Under the pieces are notes generated by a model. The model was given only the letters and a program-made list of their open reading frames with translations, had not been told where the DNA came from and made no database searches. From Plecoglossus altivelis (lineage: Eukaryota > Chordata > Actinopteri > Osmeriformes > Plecoglossidae), in contig BROE01000007.1 in NCBI GenBank assembly GCA_036571765.1, forward strand, positions 6,539,636-6,603,635: DNA of 64,000 nucleotides, given 5' to 3'. Of this stretch, positions 14,931-28,382 are shown piece by piece. The position numbers and the translations under genes were made by a program. The stretch's first letter is position 1. Each line of letters begins with the position of its first letter.

Positions 14931-16908
14931 GTAAGATTAGTAAAACCCGAAAAAATATGTTTAAGCTAGCGCTAGTTTGTACTCGACATCTATTTGCTAA
15001 CTACTGTAAGCTTGTCGTGTTCTCATTAAAAAAAAAATTGAGTAAGCTACTCTAGATACTGTAACGTTATCATGTTTACATCCTGGACCTCACATCAAGG
15101 TGGCTAACGATTTCAGTTGACCAACAGTCAGCCAATAATACCTACAAACCACAATGTCTCTTTGTGTCTGATCTTTCTGATTTTACTAACCGGCTAGTGA
15201 TGCTGTAGTACCCTATTCCACTACTGACCGCCGCTAGCTAGCCGCTAGCTAATACTATCGCATCATATCATGCGTGGGCGATATTCATAACAGCACTACA
15301 CTAGCGATAAAGAGCTATTGTTATGAAAAGAGTGGTTTGGAAAGTAGTGTCTTACACCACCAGCTACTACAGTAGTGCTACTCCTAGTTAGGTACACTAG
15401 GTTCTCGATATCTCTGTATCTTTCCAGATTGATCTCACACTGCTAGCTACTTAATGATATTTTGTCATGAACATCTAGTATACTTGCCAAAGATAAGTTA
15501 GCCTAACGTACCCTTAGCTACCAAGCTACACTTGCCGTAACAATCACAATGTCATATTTGATAGCTGGGCTTCGTTGATCAGTGCCGGTAATGATGCAGG
15601 GTAGCTAGGAAAGCTACTCTACTGGGATGAAGCAATCTGTCAAACCATGCTGATGATGCAAGCGCAAGTTATACGGTCCCATCCAGGTTGCCGAACCGTC
15701 ATACGACATGGCCCATCAAATACTCGACTAATTTATTGTCTAATTCAACAAAAGATGCAATCACCTCCCATCTGTCTACTGTTTAACGTCTCTTCTGACC
15801 CGCTTAGCCCAGACATCGTTGAGCTTGTGAAACGGATTAACCTACTAACCCCTCATGGATGAACATTCGAATATTTTGTCAGCAGTCAGTCCACACAAAC
15901 TTAGAAACCATATTCACTTTCCAAGAAAACATTCTTGACATGTGCAGCTGACAACATTGCGACTACTGATAAGAGCGCAAATGATAGCGCAAATGATAGC
16001 GCGCATGGCCGATGAGTTGGCATGCTCTTCTACGAACCTGTCAAAGCCTTTCACAATAGTTGTGTATCTCATTCATGCACTCTGAACTGTTAATGAACTT
16101 TACTGAAAACTAGGATTCCAATTTACTCTTAAGTCTCATGCTAGAAGTAGTGCAAGCAAATATATTAAACAAGTTTTCCCTCAACAGTAATGCAGTGTCA
16201 GTCAGTAAAACAATTTTAATGTGGTTTTATAATTATATAATAATGTATATTATATAATCTATAGTTAAACGTATGGATTATGCAGTGAAAGAAAAAATGT
16301 ATTAAAATTGTAATGTCAAAATCAACATGATCTGCTCTGACTAACCACAAGCCACAAACAGTAGACAGTGCTAGTTTCAATTCATGGCAAAAAAAACAGG
16401 AGTTAGGATATTACATTAAGGAATACATGACACTCATCGTTATGGTGGGAGCACTGAGCAGTAAGTGAGATTTCAAGTGAATTTGTATTCAATAAGGTTT
16501 GAAAAGGCATCATCTGCCTGATACGAACTCTTAAGACAATTCTGTGTTGAAGGTGTGTTTCAAGGTGCAAGGCTAGTTGAATTCTGGTGGGCTATTTGAG
16601 TCATGGGTTTGGCATTACTGGATTATCAGAACCAGTCTGAGCACAAACACCCTGCTCAGCTGTTGTTTTCTTTCTTCTTGTAACAAAGTCACCCCATGTC
16701 TGTTGGCACTACCGGTCATTGACCGTTTGTAAACTCTATCCAGAATTCCAGTCACACTTCCCTCCTCAATGTGCGCGTCACCTTCTAGATGGGATTATCA
16801 CAAAAGAACAATTCCTCCAAGCTTGAATTGGACAGGAGAATTTGGGCAATAAGGAAAGTCCTGCTGCTAGCTTGCACTTGTTATTCATCTGAGATGATCC
16901 GTTCTTTT

Positions 16909-17289
16909 TCTGATACACACATACACACATCTTACACAAGCATACACACAGCGCATACACACAGGAAATATACAGCATACACACAGGACATACGCAGCAT
17001 ACATACAGGACATATGCAGCATACACACAGGACATACACAGCATACATACAGAACATACACAGCATACATACACAGCACACACATACATACATGCATACA
17101 GCACATACACACAGCATGCACACAGCACATATACAGCACATACACACACACGCACAGCACACACACGCACAGCACACACACACAGCATACACACAGAATA
17201 CACACACAGCACATACACACAGCATACATGCACAGCATGCACACACAGCATACACACACACACACAGCATACACACAGCACAAACACAC
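16909..17289. repeat. CA-rich minisatellite (CACAGCATACA-type units)
   Basis: About 380 bp of imperfect units combining ACACACAG with CATACA or GGACATACA. It opens long frames on both strands (Cys/Val-rich on -, His/Thr-rich on +), which are repeat translations. Confidence 0.9.
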
Positions 17290-18765
17290 TCCATGGTAAA
17301 GGTATCCCAACCAGTCATCATGAGCTTCCCTCAGCGTCTGACCTAGTTTCAAACTAATGAAAATCACCAGCCATTTTCTCTTATTAATTACATTAGGATT
17401 ACCTTCCCAAGCATTTTGGACTGCACAACCAATATCTAAGGTTTGTACATTTGACCAATGCCAATTGCATTGAATAGATATTTCATTAGTATCAAGGCAT
17501 CATCTAAATCTGACTTAATTTGATAGTAGATGACTTCACTGTTCTAAAGCTCACATGGGAGAAATGGCTGTGTATTCCCTAGAAGTGTGGCTAACAGTTC
17601 AGGTTCTGGGTTTAGAAGCATTAGTCAACAAGCTGATTAAAGACAAACTCACGCACACCTCAAAGAGAACAAGAACAAGGACCAGTTCAGACACGGTTGT
17701 TGAAGCAAAGTCTCTGAGCCATGAAGGTCAGGGACTGGGATGAACAGAGGAAAGACTATGATTACCTGCCACTAACAGATGTTCCGTATCAAGCAGATGC
17801 GTGACATCAAGGCACATTACAGGTTACAGAAGGAACACATTGCCAAGAATTGCACAATAGGATGTGAGCAAATAATGAGCCATTGCTGATCTACTGATAG
17901 CATTAAACACAAAGGAAAGCCTTGATTTTTTCCTACTCTCCTGTGCCTAGTAACCCATTCCAGGGCAGCAAGTCAACATAACCCTCTCAACCTGATAAAC
18001 AGTTGTCTTAATAACCATCACCCACGCTTGACAAATGACAATGCTATCTGAGCATCTTAGCCCAAAGCAAGCAGGGCATGTGTGCGCAGAAAGCCTGGCC
18101 GTGCAGCGCTGATGATGACTCAGGGTAAAAATCCTGACTAGGGGCTTTTATGATACTGCATCTCATGTCGCCTGAAGGTTGGCCGCTGTGCTGAGTGCTC
18201 TGAGCTGCTGCAGGACCATTGGAGCTGCTAAGGGAACCTATCCTGTCAGGTTAAGCTGCAGAGAAGAGGAGGGTGCTGTCATTAGGGGAGGGAGGGGGGA
18301 AATGTAGCCTCGCTGCTTTGCTGTTTGATTAAGGTTTGTTGGTTCTTTTATCACGGACAGAAATATGTTGGATCAACAAAATAGGCAGTGGAATTTATAG
18401 TTGCATTGCATTATTGTGTTTTTTTTCACTGTGTTCTGTTGACTGAATTTAAGAATCCAGTTCAAGTTGTGAAGTTTAGTTTATGGTCTTAATAAATAAG
18501 GCTGTAAAGTTTGGTTTAAAGGCTGAAGTACAATTTATTTTCACAGCTGAAAAGGTTCAGGTGCTTGGAGTGCTGGTGGTTTAAACCTACATGCCTCATG
18601 GTAATAAGTGTCAGTGGGATACTGATGACATTAGATAGACGCACACTTCAAGTGAGTTTCTTTCTTCTGCTGTGTGGCTATCATTTTGTCCCTAAGAAGC
18701 CATAGTTGTTATCAACTCTTAACAACCCCTCCTCTCCTCTCTGTCCCTCTTTCTCCCCATTTTCT

Positions 18766-18809
18766 CACTCACACTCACTCACTCACTCACTCACTCACTC
18801 ACTCACTCA

Positions 18810-18844
<35 letters not shown>
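18766..18844. repeat. compound (ACTC)n(CA)n microsatellite
   Basis: About a dozen ACTC units followed by about 16 CA units. Confidence 0.93.
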
Positions 18845-18846
<2 letters not shown>

Positions 18847-19028
18847 CTGTAGGATGAGCTTCAGCCTCTCCCCACAAATAGCCCCAGATAGACATCATGA
18901 ACATACTGCTTTCCTGTCACTCCTCCTCTGTCCCTCTGATCAAACCAGCTCACTCCAGCCTGCCTCCTCTTCCTCCCCTGCTCAGAACAGCTGCAGGACC
19001 CTGGTCATGTGTGTGAGAACGTGTGAGA

Positions 19029-19054
<26 letters not shown>
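19029..19054. repeat. (TG)n microsatellite
   Basis: About 13 TG units with TATATG interruptions immediately after. Confidence 0.9.
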
Positions 19055-19060
<6 letters not shown>

Positions 19061-20303
19061 ATATGTGTGTGTGCGTAGCCTATAATCTGATACCCGAGGG
19101 GAAAGAGGGCTCTTACTCGTAGGTCAGCGAATCGGCACAGCTGACACCGCACACGCAGGGGTCAGGACGGACGTGTTCGGAAAAGTCTCTCCACATGGCT
19201 GTTTTAACGCGCTCAGCCTTTGTAACTGAGCCATAACTCTGCCATCTCGGTTGCAATAACACAAGCTGCTCCTTCTCCTACAGCCATAACCTTGAACCTG
19301 GATGCAGCCTGCAGTTTAGTAACTCTAGATACTAACTTGACATAAATAGCTCAGATTGTGGACAGGATAGGTCACAAGGTCACGTATCTCCCCACTGTGA
19401 AGGACCCCTAACTGTGGAAAAAAATGTTCTTGTTGTCGTCAGCATGTATGATACATTCCCTCCTTACCGCTGTCAGGTCAGTATTCTGCCAGGAAGAGAT
19501 TAATGTCCACAGTGATTCTGAGGCTTCTAGATGACCGACCCAGCCTGTACAAGATGTTCTCCCTGGCCGAGTCCGGAGTCCGGTGATCAGAGAAAGAATG
19601 TAACCTTAATAAACGTCACACATACTTGTCGCCTATTCATAAAAATACATATATTAAAATAACAGGCCTTTAACTGTCTCCTATCTGTCTGTCTGGAAGC
19701 AGAGGGGGAACATGTGCCTAGGCAAGTCCTCAGTATAGGCCTGCACTTGGCCTCTGCTTTTCTTTTTTTGGCTGACACACATTTCAAGCTCTTGCTTCAG
19801 CAGAATCTAACTTGGTCCAGTGTTTCTATTGAGCCGCTGTGTGTCCACTGGTGATTAGGCTCAGACCCCAGCCTGGAGCTCCTAGATCCCAGACTGTTCC
19901 ACCCAGATTAGGAGCTCCAATGAAAAGGCGTTTGTCATCTGATTTTGCTGCAGTTTTTCTGATCGCTGATCCTGCCTGCGTCTTGGGGAAGCGATCATTC
20001 GTACATCAACCCGTCTGAATAGACCTGAACGCCACGATCCACAAAATAAGTGAAATCACGCCCATTGTTTATGCACTGTCCATAGCGTGTAAATGTACTG
20101 TTGAAATATATGAAATGCTTACTAACCTTATTTGTGATTCTTTGTCTAATTTCTTTGTAGTCTTCCGGCTGTTCACTTAATAAACAGAAGCGTCTGCCTG
20201 ACTTGTGTTTCAGCCCCCGGGAGCAGAGCTGACGTGAGGAGCTCTCAGTAATGCAGTGCTTCTCTCTCAGACTCCTAGCTGCTGTGTGATCTAGAGGCAC
20301 AAG

Positions 20304-20731
20304 ATGGATGTGTCGGTCTCGTTGGGGCCAGACAGCCTGCTCCAGGTCAACAACGGTGACCAAGGTGGGGGTCGCTGGAAGCATCCCAACGATGACTCGG
20401 TAAAACTGAACCCTCCGTTTATTATGTGATGTTTTGGGAAGGTGAGGGGGAGAGATATCCTCAGGAAGACTGGGCCCATTTTCTATGTCTTTTGGGAAAC
20501 AGTTCAGGGTATCGAGTAAATGTTGTCAATGTGTGCGACAGGAACGGTGCTCCAGCCCCTCAGTGCTGCGCTGTGTGACCAGCACATGGAAGGAGGGGCT
20601 GCTAAATAGAAAGAGACCTTTTGTGGGCCGCTGCTGCCATTCCTGCACCCCCCAGAGCCAGGTAAGCACGCACACACACACACACACACACACACAGGAC
20701 AACATCACTGTGTCCCCTAGAGCTAGGTAAG

Positions 20732-20775
<44 letters not shown>

Positions 20776-20962
20776 ACAACATCACTGTGTCCCCTAGAGC
20801 TAGGTAAGCACGCACACATACACAGACACACACACACACACACACAGGACGACATCACTGTGTCCCCCAGAGCTAGGTAAGCACGCACACAGGACGACAT
20901 CACTGCACTGTGTCCCCCAGAGCTAGGTAAGCACAGACACACACACACACACACACACACAG

Positions 20963-21005
<43 letters not shown>

Positions 21006-24000
21006 ATGTTCCAGCCACTGTATTCCCAGTGGGTAGTAATCACTAGTAGATGTATAGTGGTGTGTTGTTTAACGTTACTCTATATTCCAGGAGAGACTCT
21101 TCAACTCCAGTATCCCTTCTCTGGGACTGCGTAATGTGATTTATATCAACGAGACCCACACAAGGTAAACCAATCAATAACATGAATAATTTCACTATTC
21201 AGCTCCATATTTGAATAATATATGCGTTGTAATGTAGCCAACGCCAACACATTTGACCATTGCTAATGTTGCTGTACCCAAGTGACTTCAGATTGTCACG
21301 TCAGTGAGATCAGCTGTACTAGTGAACCAACACCAGCTCAACTAGTTGCACCAGAAATCAGTCATTTCATCAGATCATCTCAGGGCAAGAAGAATGCTTC
21401 ACTTACAAGCAGAAAAACTAGAATGCATCTTCAAAGCTGGGAGGGATGACTGTGATGACTGATTGACCATCCGATGTCAAAGAATTCTCAGTAACCCTAC
21501 TCATGTCTTAACAGACCTTGGTCATATTGTTTGGTCAAATATTTGATGTTTTGGGGAACAGATGGATGAGCTCTGCATTGCTTACATATTTCCCTTGGAA
21601 ACGTTGCATCACCTAGTTTGAAAGTGCTTTTTAAATACTATTCAACCTATGTCACCTTTCCTGTTTACGAACTCACCGGAGGGTGTCTACCAGGAGAACG
21701 AGGGTTACGTTAGTGCATCTTAGTGAAGCAGTGGAATCTTAAGAATGAATAATTAACTGTGTTAGTTAGTGGACACCACCCTGGATCAGGTGACTGTCTT
21801 CAGTGGGCTAAGCTGCCATCAGCTACTCTACAACCAACCATGAAATATAAATATGCTAATGTCTACTGTAAATAAGAGCCAGATCTATAGGGACATCTGG
21901 GGAATGGAAAAAAGGTCTATAAAAGCTGGAGGTGAGATGCTTTAAATGGAAGTATTCATGTCACGGTGTAGTTCATGGCAATGGTGGCATTTTACATTGA
22001 TATCAGGTTGTTGTTTTCTTTTGGAATGAACGACCTTTTGCAGACTTTGTTCATTCGCAACAAAATCGAAAAAACACAAATGAACATTGCTCGCTTGCGT
22101 TTATTTACCGAAGGGGGGCTATTTACTATAGTGGTTGAAATTCATCAAGTCAAGTGTCACTGCAAGGCCTCTGTAGCTGTATCTGCCTGTGTCTGCCTGT
22201 GCCTGCCTGTGTGTCCACCTTGACCTGAGCCTGCGTTCTCTCCGTCCACGCAGACACCGTGGCTGGCTGGCCCGCAGACTCAGCTATGTGCTGTTTGTCC
22301 TTGAGAGGGATGTCCAAAAGGACATGTTTGCCAGGAACGTGGTGGACAACGTTCTAAACAACAGCAGGTAAACCTTCACAGACCTGCACGTGGAAGAGAT
22401 GGATGCAGCCAACTGCAGGGAGGGAAACAAGCTTAGGAGAAGGACAGAGGAGTGTACGCATATGGATGGGTGGTTAAGAGATGTAGGAGAAGTGGATGGA
22501 TGGGATTGAGGTTGAGATGGAAAGGTGAGGGGGTCGATAGAGGGAGGAGAAATATTGATTGATGGTAGGAAGGGAAATGGAAGGGGAGGAGGAAGGAGGC
22601 AATATGGCAGGGGAGAGAGAGAACGTAAATGTGTGCATGCAGACATCTGCCAACATATACAGTAGGCTTCATCATGGACCATGCCTTTAATATTGCTTCA
22701 AAGTAGTGCTGCTATTTTACAAATATTGTGACAGAATACTTAAAAAAAACATGGAATTCCTACGAAGTAAGAGTGTTTCTTTGAGTATGCTGTCCTTAAT
22801 TGGCCTTTGACTTACTGCAATAACCTTGAATCCCCAAATAACCCTGTTGAGCAAAGATGTGAAATGAACTCCTGTAACCCAGGGTGGAGAGTGCCATTGT
22901 AGAGGTGGCCACAGACTCAGACCCAGCCGCCAGCGAGCCTGGGCAGGAGTACAAGGCCGTCAGCAAGGTGAGGAGGAAAGCCAGAGGCTTCCTCCAGGAG
23001 ATGGTGGCCAACATCTCACCAGCCTTCATCAGGTACAAGAAAACACCACAGTGCATTTAAATCCAACCTCACTCAAACATGTTTGACTGGCTGAATGGGG
23101 ATCTTACAGTAGAATCTGGCATGTGTCTAAAGGGAGACATACCCATTGTTCCAGCTCGCTTGTTTTGGAAGTTGGTAATTGCAGCTAGCGAGCTAACTGC
23201 TTCTTCCCTCAGGATGACCGGATGGGTGCTCCTCAAACTCTTCAACGGATTCTTCTGGAGCATTCAGATTCATAAAGGCCAGCTGGAGATGGTTAAGAAG
23301 GCTGCAACAGAGGTCAGAGAAGCATCTTAACCCTCAACACAAAGCTATACAAATATATGCAGCGTAGTTGAGTTGTCCTGAAGTAGCTCAGTTGAAGCCG
23401 GTACGTTGACATGGACCTTGACAGTTTTGTGTCCGTCCTTGTGTCCGTCCTTGTGTCCGTCCTTGTGTCCGTCCTTGTGTCCGTAGCACAATGCTCCCCT
23501 GGTCTTCCTCCCTGTGCACAAGTCCCACATCGACTATCTGCTCATCACCTTCATCCTGTTCTGCCACAACATCAAAGCTCCCCACATCGCTGCAGGCAAC
23601 AACCTCAACATTCCTATCTTCAGGTGAATGACACATCACAGAACCTATTGTGATTGATGCAGCTCTTATTATGGTTTGATTTGTACCTGCTGGTGATCAG
23701 AAGACTGGCTCGTGATGTTTCAGTTGTTGGGGATCAAGTGAGGAAATGCACTGTTAAAGGCCCTTTGATTCAGACTTGGACAGGTGTTGTTTCCTGGTAG
23801 CTTTGTCCTTATCTAAGCCAAAGATTACAGCTCTGTCTATTATATTTGTCTGCTTCATTGGATGAGTAGACGTTGATGCTTTTCCTGCAACTCATCCATA
23901 ACAAGGAAGTATGAAGTCATTTCCTGTCTTTTGTTATTCGCAGTACGTTGATTCGTAAACTTGGAGGATTCTTCATCCGGCGAAAACTTGATGAGACCAG

Positions 24001-26159
24001 AGATGGCAAGAAAGATGTTTTGTACAGATCCTTGCTACATGCTGTAAGTGTATGACACTGTATGATTCAGCGACTGACCCTTGTTTCGTATCCTGTGGTT
24101 AATCTGACACTGTAGAGAAGGGAGTCTGTGAGACTGGAAAGGGAGACTTCAGTGTGTGAGAGTGTAAGACCGTGCGCGTGTGTACACACACTTATGGTGT
24201 GTGTGTGCATGTCTGAGAGCGTGCGCGTGTGTACACACACTTATGGTGTGTGTGTGCATGTGTGAGAGCGTGCGCGTGCTTGTGTACACACACTCGTGGT
24301 GTGCGTGCATGTGTGAGAGCGTGCACGTGCTCGACTGCCACTCAGTGCTGTGATGTCAGCTTGCATGTTCCCCACAGTGTTCTGTATATGGGAGCATAGA
24401 CAGCCTCGCCTATCTGAGCTGTCATCTGTCCCCTGTGTGTTTGAGCGTGTGTTATGTAACGAGCTTAAGAACATGATATATTTGACTCTGAGTCCCTGGA
24501 GATACAGGATCAGTTTCTCTTCCACTTATATAGAGATCATCAGGATTTAGTTAATGGACAGAATTTACAGATCTGTCTGTCCACGTGGCCGCTCGTGCTT
24601 TTTAGACATCGGCGGTTAAATTTCACTTATCTACGTGATCTGACCGGTTTGACTGCTACAGCTGTGAATTCCCTTCTGAAGAATATCCTGCCTTCAGCAT
24701 TGTGTGACAAGAGAGGTTAGCGAAGGCCATTGTTACTGCTTGTGACACTAAGTGGAAGGCTTCTTCACAGCCATAGCTTGAGCTGTCAAGTCTCCTCCCT
24801 CTCTCTCTTTGTCCCTCCATGTCTCTCGCTCCCTCTCTCTCTTTGTCCCTCCCTGTCTCTCGCTCCCTCTCTGTCTCCCCCTCCCTCTCTCTCTTTGTCC
24901 CTCCCTCTCTCTCTTTGTCCCTCCCTGTCTCTCGCTCCCTCTCTGTCCCTCCCTCCCTCTCCCTCCCTCCCTGTCTCTCGCTCCCTCTCTCTCTCTCCAT
25001 CCCTCTCCTCTCAAGGCGAACGCCCCCGTCTACTCCGGCTCTGCAGCCGTCAATCACTGCCTCTCACTGAGGCTGCGTTGAAGCGCGTGTCAAGGTGACA
25101 GAAAGGCAGAGAAAGATTGAGCGTGGTGTGACGTGCACGTCACCTATAGCCTGGGCTGCTGTAGTGACATGTCTCAGTGGGTAGAAAGATCCCTCATAAT
25201 GCTTAGGTGTCCCGTATCCTACACCGCAGTCGTTCTGTAAAGCTGATGAATTATCCATGATGCTGGTAATATTCCCAATGGCAGTAATGTTAAACACCAC
25301 TCAGTCTCACTGGCGTCATAAGTAGAATGGAAGAAAGGCAGCAGCTGTTGCTGTTGTGAATTGATGCGAAAGGCCGTTAGGTCGTGTCTTCTATTGCCCT
25401 GCTTGTTATGCCTCATCCCATTAGCCCTCAATTGAATGCAATTTAAAGATATGGATGGGGAGTTGAAGTGAAAGATGGAGTACGTGCTATTTCACAGCTC
25501 TCTTACTGCCACAGGGGGCTGCTTGGAGCCCCAGCGTGTCTCTTCAAAAGCCCTCACAATCTTTACAGCTGCCGATATTAAGAAAGAAGGGCAAGGGTGT
25601 ATTTTCAGCAACTTACAAGACACAGACTGGCCTGCATGGCAGGTGCTGAGTGTTAGAGCAAGCTGGATCCATGATCTGTAACTAGGATAGAGCACTGCTC
25701 TTTCAGAAACCTTCAGCTGCCTGCTTCATTACCTTGACGCAGACTGGATGGGCGAAATGACATGGTCCACCTTAAGAATTTAGCTTTCCTCATTTCTCTC
25801 TGTAGCTACAATGCTGTGAGCATGTAGCATCAACTATTATATGTCCATAGTCATCTGGATAGAACTGCAACTCTGTAGTCTGGCTTGGGTAGCATTTTGC
25901 TATAAGAGAGTAAACAAGGGAGAGAACATTTTTTTGCTAAAGCAGTAGCAACAGTTCTCCTGTCTTTTGTCTGTTTACCTTCTGAAGGTTTGTGTGTGAT
26001 ATGTGGTTCCTCTCCTTGCCTGTGTGTCTTTCATCTGTCTGTCCTTTTGCTTCTATTCTTGCCTCTCCTTTGACGCTCTTCCTCTCTCTCTTCCCCTTTC
26101 TCTCTCCCCCCTCTCTCTCTTCCCCCTCTCTTTTCCTCTTTCTCCCCCTTCTCTCTCTC

Positions 26160-26209
<50 letters not shown>

Positions 26210-28349
26210 TCCCTCTCTCTCCCTCTCTCCCTCCCCCTCTCTCTCCCCCAGTACACCGAGGAGTTGCTTCGTCAGCAGCAGTTCCTGGAGGTCTACCTGG
26301 AGGGCACTCGCTCACGCAGCGGCAAGCCGTCCCCTGCACGCGCCGGCATGCTCTCCATCGTGGTGGACACGCTTTGCACCGGCGCCATCCCCGACCTGCT
26401 GGTGGTGCCAGTGGGAATCTCTTACGACCGTATTCTGGAGGGCAATTACAACAGCGAGCAGCTGGTATGGGTCCCAACTGCGGGTTGGTCGAGGAGTGTC
26501 TGGGCGAGGGGCCTGGGCTCAGGGGTCAGAGTTTGAAGCAAGGGAGAGATACTGGGGAGGATGAGACTGCACATTTGCTTTGGGACGTGTGCTAAAATGT
26601 TCTAACAGCATCTCCCCCCTCGTCGTTCAGGGAAAGCCCAAGAAGAATGAGAGTCTGTGGGGCGTGGCGTGCGGCGTGTTCCGCATGCTGAGGAAGAACT
26701 ACGGCTGCGTCCGGGTCGACTTCACCCAGCCCTTCTCCTTGAAGGTGAGGACAGAGGCAGAGGCTCACAGACCCTAGAACTCCCTTCTGTGGACCACTCA
26801 CTGCTACCTGACTAACCAGTGCCATGAACATTCTGTTGCTGTTCAATTACACCACAACATTGTGTTGATGATGATGATGTTGTTGATGATGATGATGATG
26901 ATGTCCTCAAAAAGCCAATGTGGTCTCAAGCTTCTGATTCAATCAGTAGCTACAGTAGGAACTTACCAACGTCCCAAATGAATACTGTAACCGGTCCGAA
27001 ATGGTTTATTCCTTTCCGGGATGTGTTGTGATGCGTGTTGTTGTTGTTGCCTTCCTCCAGGAGTACTTGGACACTCAGAGGAGTCGGCACATCCCACCCC
27101 TCCTGTCCCTGGAGCAGAGCCTGCTGCCCACCATCATCTCAGCTCAGTAGGTAGAACACAGACTGACACATGGCTGCCTCGCGGACGGAACATGCTGAAC
27201 CCTTCACCCCCTGTCCCCCTGTCCCCCTCACACACACACACACACACACACACATTTACCACAGAGAACCCACTCAGTGAAACAGTATCCTTATTCCTCA
27301 CACACTTGCTCATACACGCACACATACACAAAAACACTACGTGTAACAAACTCCAGTTCCCAATTCAGCCAACTACTTTTGGACTATTTTGCTAATGATT
27401 TTACATTATTAATTACACAATTATGTAATGAATGCCTATAAGGCACATGAGGCAACCCCAGTTTGCTGCTGATATTTGATATTTGGCTGACTGTGCCAAA
27501 TGTAAGCGCGCGTGCACATACACTCACACACACACACACACACACACACACCTCTGCCTGGAATACGCCCCAGAAGGCCTCTCCGCTAGATCAACATCTC
27601 CCACTGTGCTCCCTGCATGGTCTCCCAGCATCCTCCTGCAGCCATGTCAACAACACACACTTTCCCCCATTTACACATGTTTATTCTTACTTCAAATCGT
27701 AAACATTTGAACAATCGAAAGAGAGGTTGTGGAGCGGAATTATCTATTGCCTTCTTTGCTTTGGCAAAGAACCCGAACGCCATCAGCAAGTAGTTCAACG
27801 GACGCTGGTCTTCGATATGTTTGCCGGAAACAAAGTGCCTGAATGAAACAGAGTCTTACTGGGGTTCATTCTAAGTGACCGGAAAAAAGAGAGTGTCCTA
27901 GGAACGTCTGCAGTGTATCGTACATGTCATCCTCCCAGTGTAGTGCTGTGTGGAAGGTGTTGATCCAGCTGCTGTGTTGTGTACGCAGGCCTGATCAGGC
28001 TGTTTTCAACGCTGAGGAGGAGGACGAGGAGCAGATGAACTCTAGAGACCTATCTGACGAACCCTGGAGGAGACAGGTCATCGCTAACCTGGCCAAGCAC
28101 GTGCTCTTCAGTAAGGAGCTCCATCGCCCCAGCGCACACACGCTGGCAGAGTGCAAGGCTGTACACCCACGCACACACACACACACACTGGCAGAGTGCA
28201 AGGCTGTGTACACACCCACGCACACACACACACACACTGGCAGAGTGCAAGGCTGTACACCCACGCACACACACACACACTGGCAGAGTGCAAGGCTGTG
28301 TACACACACGCGCGCACACACACACTGGCAGAGTGCAAGGCTGTGTACA

Positions 28350-28382
<33 letters not shown>

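Larger units (their letters stand above)
14931..20270. other. intergenic DNA / possible gpam 5' untranslated intron
   Basis: No coding exon recognised. It contains the CA-rich minisatellite at 16909-17289, the ACTC/CA repeat at 18766-18844 and a TG run at 19029-19054. Mammalian GPAM has untranslated first exons, so part of this stretch may be a 5' UTR intron; no exon can be fixed from sequence alone. Confidence 0.5.

Noticed and set aside
16778..17367. Long open frames (129-185 codons) on both strands, Cys/Val-rich or His/Thr-rich
   Set aside because: They translate the CA-rich minisatellite at 16909-17289. All frames are open because the repeat lacks stop codons.
24656..25098. Arg/Glu-rich (-) and Leu/Ser-rich (+) frames in gpam intron 8
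   Set aside because: Translations of the pyrimidine-rich minisatellite at 24790-25013.
26031..26477. 148-codon frame antisense to gpam exon 9
   Set aside because: It is the complement of the gpam catalytic exon plus an Arg/Glu run from the polypyrimidine tract.
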